A stretch of DNA of 64,000 nucleotides from the NCBI RefSeq assembly GCF_900129965.1, contig NZ_FQXM01000013.1:51569-115568 (forward strand), given 5' to 3'. Source of the stretch: Clostridium grantii DSM 8605 (GTDB taxonomy: Bacteria; Bacillota; Clostridia; Clostridiales; Clostridiaceae). Within the stretch, counting starts at the first letter, position 1. Each line of letters begins with the position of its first letter. Below are positions 61,887 to 64,000 of the stretch, in pieces. The notes beneath the pieces were generated by a model, which worked only from the letters and a program-made list of their open reading frames with translations, searched no databases and was not told where the DNA came from. A program made the translations under genes and the position numbers.

Positions 61887-62850
61887 CTATGTTTTTTGAC
61901 TTACTTTTCCTTTAAAAACATTAATTTTACCTTCTAACTCCATAATTGAAATTTTCTCTATTATATCAATTTCACAATCTTTGAATAATAATACTAGTTC
62001 TTCTAAGTTTTTTGATTCTTTACATATTGCTTCAATTATTAATTTTTCTATAGAATCATAATCTAGTAATTTTTTATGTTGATTATCTGTTTTTATTTTC
62101 ACTTGTTTATATGAAGTAGTAGTTTCTATTTTTCTATTATCTATGATATTTCCTAATAATTGCTTTGGATTTATATAGATTCTAGCTCCTTCATTTAATA
62201 AATTGTTAGATCCTTTACTTTAAGAATTATAAACACTGCCTGGAGCAACATATATTGGTTTGCCATATTTTTTAGCGTACTTTGCTGTTATTAATGAACC
62301 ACTATTTTCACCTGCTTCTACTACAAATACTTTTTCGCTTATTCCACTAATTATTTTATTTCTCTTAGGAAAATTCACTGAATTAGGTGGTATACCTGGA
62401 GGGTATTGTGAAAGAAGTACTCCCTTCTCTGTTATTCTTTCCATAAGTTTTATATGTTCTCTTGGATAGCATATATCTAATCCACAGCCTAATACTGCAA
62501 CAGTATATCCATTTTTATTTAAACAAGCTGTGTGAGCATAGGAATCTATTCCTTTAGCCATATCGCTTATAACCGCAATATTATTTTCAGCTAAACATAC
62601 TGCTGCTTCTACCGTTATTTTCTTAGCATATTCACTACATCTACGAGTACCTACAATAGCTAATCCTTGTAAATTTTCTTTTAAATTTCCCCTGCAATAT
62701 AATATGGTTGGCATTTCAGTGATATTCTTTGCTTGGATTGGGTAATTGAAGGAATTTAAAGTAATAATATCTATATTGCCATTAATACATTTCTTCAAGA
62801 TAGTTTCGGCATTTTTTAAATTTTTAGATTTTACGATATTTTCTGCTGCC
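61887..62850 (-). pseudogene. dprA: DprA DNA-processing protein, broken by 5' deletion and a nonsense codon
   Basis: The frame from about 62850 reads DprA without its first ~60 residues: GLAIVGTRRCSEYAKKITVE, AKGIDSYAHTACL, AVLGCGLDICYPREH and FPKRNKIISGISEKVFVVEA are all canonical Rossmann-fold segments. A single TAA at 62218-62220 (YNS-stop-SKGSNNLLNEGA, probably AAA to TAA) interrupts it. The same frame then continues through the C-terminal winged-helix domain to the natural stop at 61887. The protein that loads RecA during transformation is thus lost. Confidence 0.88.
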
Positions 62851-62852
62851 TT

Positions 62853-63191
62853 AGCGAATCTAAAGTTCTTTTATTAAATTCAGCTATTTCATCTAAGAAT
62901 AAGACTCCATTATGAGCTAGGGAAATTTGTCCAGGTAGTTCGTATTATATGATTTTCTTTGAAATCATTAGTATCAGTGTATTCTTTAGTTTTTTCTAAA
63001 AATTGAATAACCTCAGTTAAAGTTTCAAAACCAAATAAATTAATACCACTAACCAAAGATGCTTCCCTGATATTTTGCTTAGGTAAAACAAGATTATTAA
63101 TCCCTCTGCTCTTAGCTTCCATTACCATAGGTAAAACTCCAGTACAGGGTCTTAGGAAAGCATTTAAAGACAATTCTCCAATAATCATGGG
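62853..63191 (-). pseudogene. yifB: YifB/ComM magnesium-chelatase-like ATPase, two fragments
   Basis: Two pieces of yifB remain. Fragment 1 (about 63191-62943) gives MIIGELSLNAFLRPCTGVLP and LVLPKQNIREASLVSGINLF, the Lon-like N-terminal domain. Fragment 2 (62935-62853) in another frame gives PGQISLAHNGVLFLDEIAEF, the Walker B region. The ~100 residues between them, with the Walker A loop, and all the C-terminus are gone. The upstream end joins a transposase relic in frame; the downstream end runs into dprA. In related genomes yifB and dprA are neighbours. Confidence 0.85.
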
Positions 63192-63498
63192 ATAGCTACT
63201 CCATTTATAATCCTCAGGCTTATCTACCATATTCGCTCTTACTGGATTTAAGTGAATATACCTACTAGCCCCTAATACATATTCATCAGTCTCAATAATT
63301 TCCGAACCATATCTCCCCTGGTATAAGTGACCAACATAATTATATTTATCATTGAATTTCATAGCATACAGCCCATTAATTCGTCTTATAAATTCTTTTA
63401 TATGAATGCTTGTAGTTTGTACTTGTAAGTGAACATGATTGGACATTAAACATGTGCAATTGAGCATTTTCATACCATATTCTTTTTTTTCTTGCCAT
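63192..63498 (-). pseudogene. REP-associated (RAYT, Y1) transposase relic
   Basis: ATG 63498 begins MARKKRIWYE, the usual RAYT start, then the sense breaks: in a shifted frame from about 63470 it resumes with LNCTCLMSNHVHLQVQT (HUH motif HVH), RRINGLYAMKFNDKYNYVGH, LYQGRYGSEII, and YIHLNPVRANMVDKPEDYKW. The ~45 residues with the YHITSRGN strand are deleted. After KWSSY it runs directly into yifB sequence. It is inactive. The catalytic tyrosine region appears partly kept. Confidence 0.88.
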
Positions 63499-63577
63499 TA
63501 TAGGACTCCTTTTTTTTATTTATTATAAATTATTGACTATAACTCTATGTATTAATCATATAAAATATAAAAACAAC

Positions 63578-63650
63578 AAAAAAACATCAGATTTCTCTGA
63601 TGTTTGATAACTTGGATTGTTTTACCATTTTTATCCACGGGTCTGGCCCC
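63578..63650. repeat. Dispersed repeat, CATCAGA hairpin plus GGGTCTGGCCCC (copy 2)
   Basis: Copy of 60007-60079, placed upstream of the RAYT relic as expected for a REP. It lies in the 63499-63832 gap, which otherwise is AT-rich with nothing I can name. Confidence 0.75.
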
Positions 63651-63832
63651 ATGTCCGTAAAGTTTAGAATATTTAAAAAATATAGAATATTAAATAATAT
63701 TTATTATTTTCTTCAAATGCTATACTTATCATTTATGTGAAAAATATTACATTAAAATTAGTTAGAACTATCCTTAAATATAATACCTGAATATGGTAAT
63801 ATATCCATTTAGATTATTGATTGTTTAATATT

Positions 63833-64000
63833 TTAAGCTACAGCTTTTTTTTCCATGAATGTTTCAAGTATAGCTTCTATGATGTCAAGAGATGTTTTTT
63901 TACTTTTTTTTCTTGATTTTATACCATTTTTTAGAAATATTTCATTTATTAACTGAAATAAATTTAACAAAGTAAATTGATCATTAAAGAAAACTTGTTT
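63833..64000 (-). CDS. C-terminal end of an unidentified protein (cut by the window edge)
   Basis: An open minus-strand frame from the edge to TAA at 63833-63835, about 55 codons. It reads FNDQFTLLNLFQLINEIFLK, then a Lys/Ser-rich stretch, SLDIIEAILETFMEKKAVA. It is helical and basic. I do not recognise it; a transposase tail is possible given the surroundings but unsupported. Confidence 0.45.
   Translation of the reverse strand, partial: KQVFFNDQFTLLNLFQLINEIFLKNGIKSRKKSKKTSLDIIEAILETFMEKKAVA

Noticed and set aside
62218..62220. Recoding at the dprA stop codon
   Set aside because: The codon is TAA, not TGA, so selenocysteine does not apply; a nonsense mutation is simpler.

Overview
The window is strongly AT-rich and carries gene families typical of spore-forming Clostridium (sensu stricto or close relatives): a PdaB-type sporulation deacetylase, a DUF4364 regulator, a two-OB-fold SSB protein, DapH-type lysine synthesis, a valine T-box, AraC/YesN-type sugar regulation and a UGA-decoded selenoprotein. 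This assignment rests on gene content and base composition only.

Layout. 1-9.4 kb: an AraC-type regulator (cut by the window edge) divergent from a sulfatase, an aminotransferase divergent from dapH, SSB, PdaB, DUF4364, a YncE-like propeller, a TSCPD protein, a tiny Cys-rich membrane peptide and an M42 peptidase. 9.5-14.9 kb: folC, valS with its T-box leader, a HepT toxin remnant and a pseudokinase-like protein. 14.9-18.7 kb: a DUF3810 metalloprotease-like protein and three paralogous proteins built of Ig-like repeats. 18.8-24.6 kb: a DMT transporter, then two double-domain NTF2/SnoaL-fold proteins, a sodium:solute symporter and a LacI regulator with an 18-bp perfect palindromic operator. 24.7-30.3 kb: a redox/metalloid neighbourhood with a CGGC protein, a cation antiporter, a HesB/IscA-like selenoprotein, a DUF302 protein, a scrambled radical-SAM/thioredoxin-reductase locus, a 38-residue Cys-rich peptide and an ArsM-like methyltransferase. 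The selenoprotein and the ArsM-peptide operon share a near-identical CsoR-type operator.

30.4-48.7 kb is a complete xylan-use locus, all on the minus strand. It encodes a sortase-anchored multimodular GH10 xylanase, a GH10 xylanase lipoprotein, a solute-binding lipoprotein with two permeases (no ATPase here), a YesM/YesN two-component system, YesL, and cytoplasmic GH52 and GH43 beta-xylosidases. In the inferred scheme, surface xylanases release xylo-oligosaccharides, the ABC importer takes them up, and GH52/GH43 cut them to xylose. A shared 16-bp sequence lies upstream of three operons, with a weaker fourth copy, and is a candidate YesN site.

48.7-59.8 kb: TPR, SufS-like aminotransferase, GYF-domain protein, NADH oxidase, LCP ligase, galE, ABM monooxygenase, a lipoprotein propeller and a GGDEF-EAL protein. 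59.9-64 kb is a decaying accessory region: Uma2 nuclease, a UPF0175/PIN toxin-antitoxin pair, dispersed repeats, and a composite relic in which a broken REP-associated transposase is joined to pieces of yifB and a nonsense-mutated dprA, two competence/DNA-processing genes.
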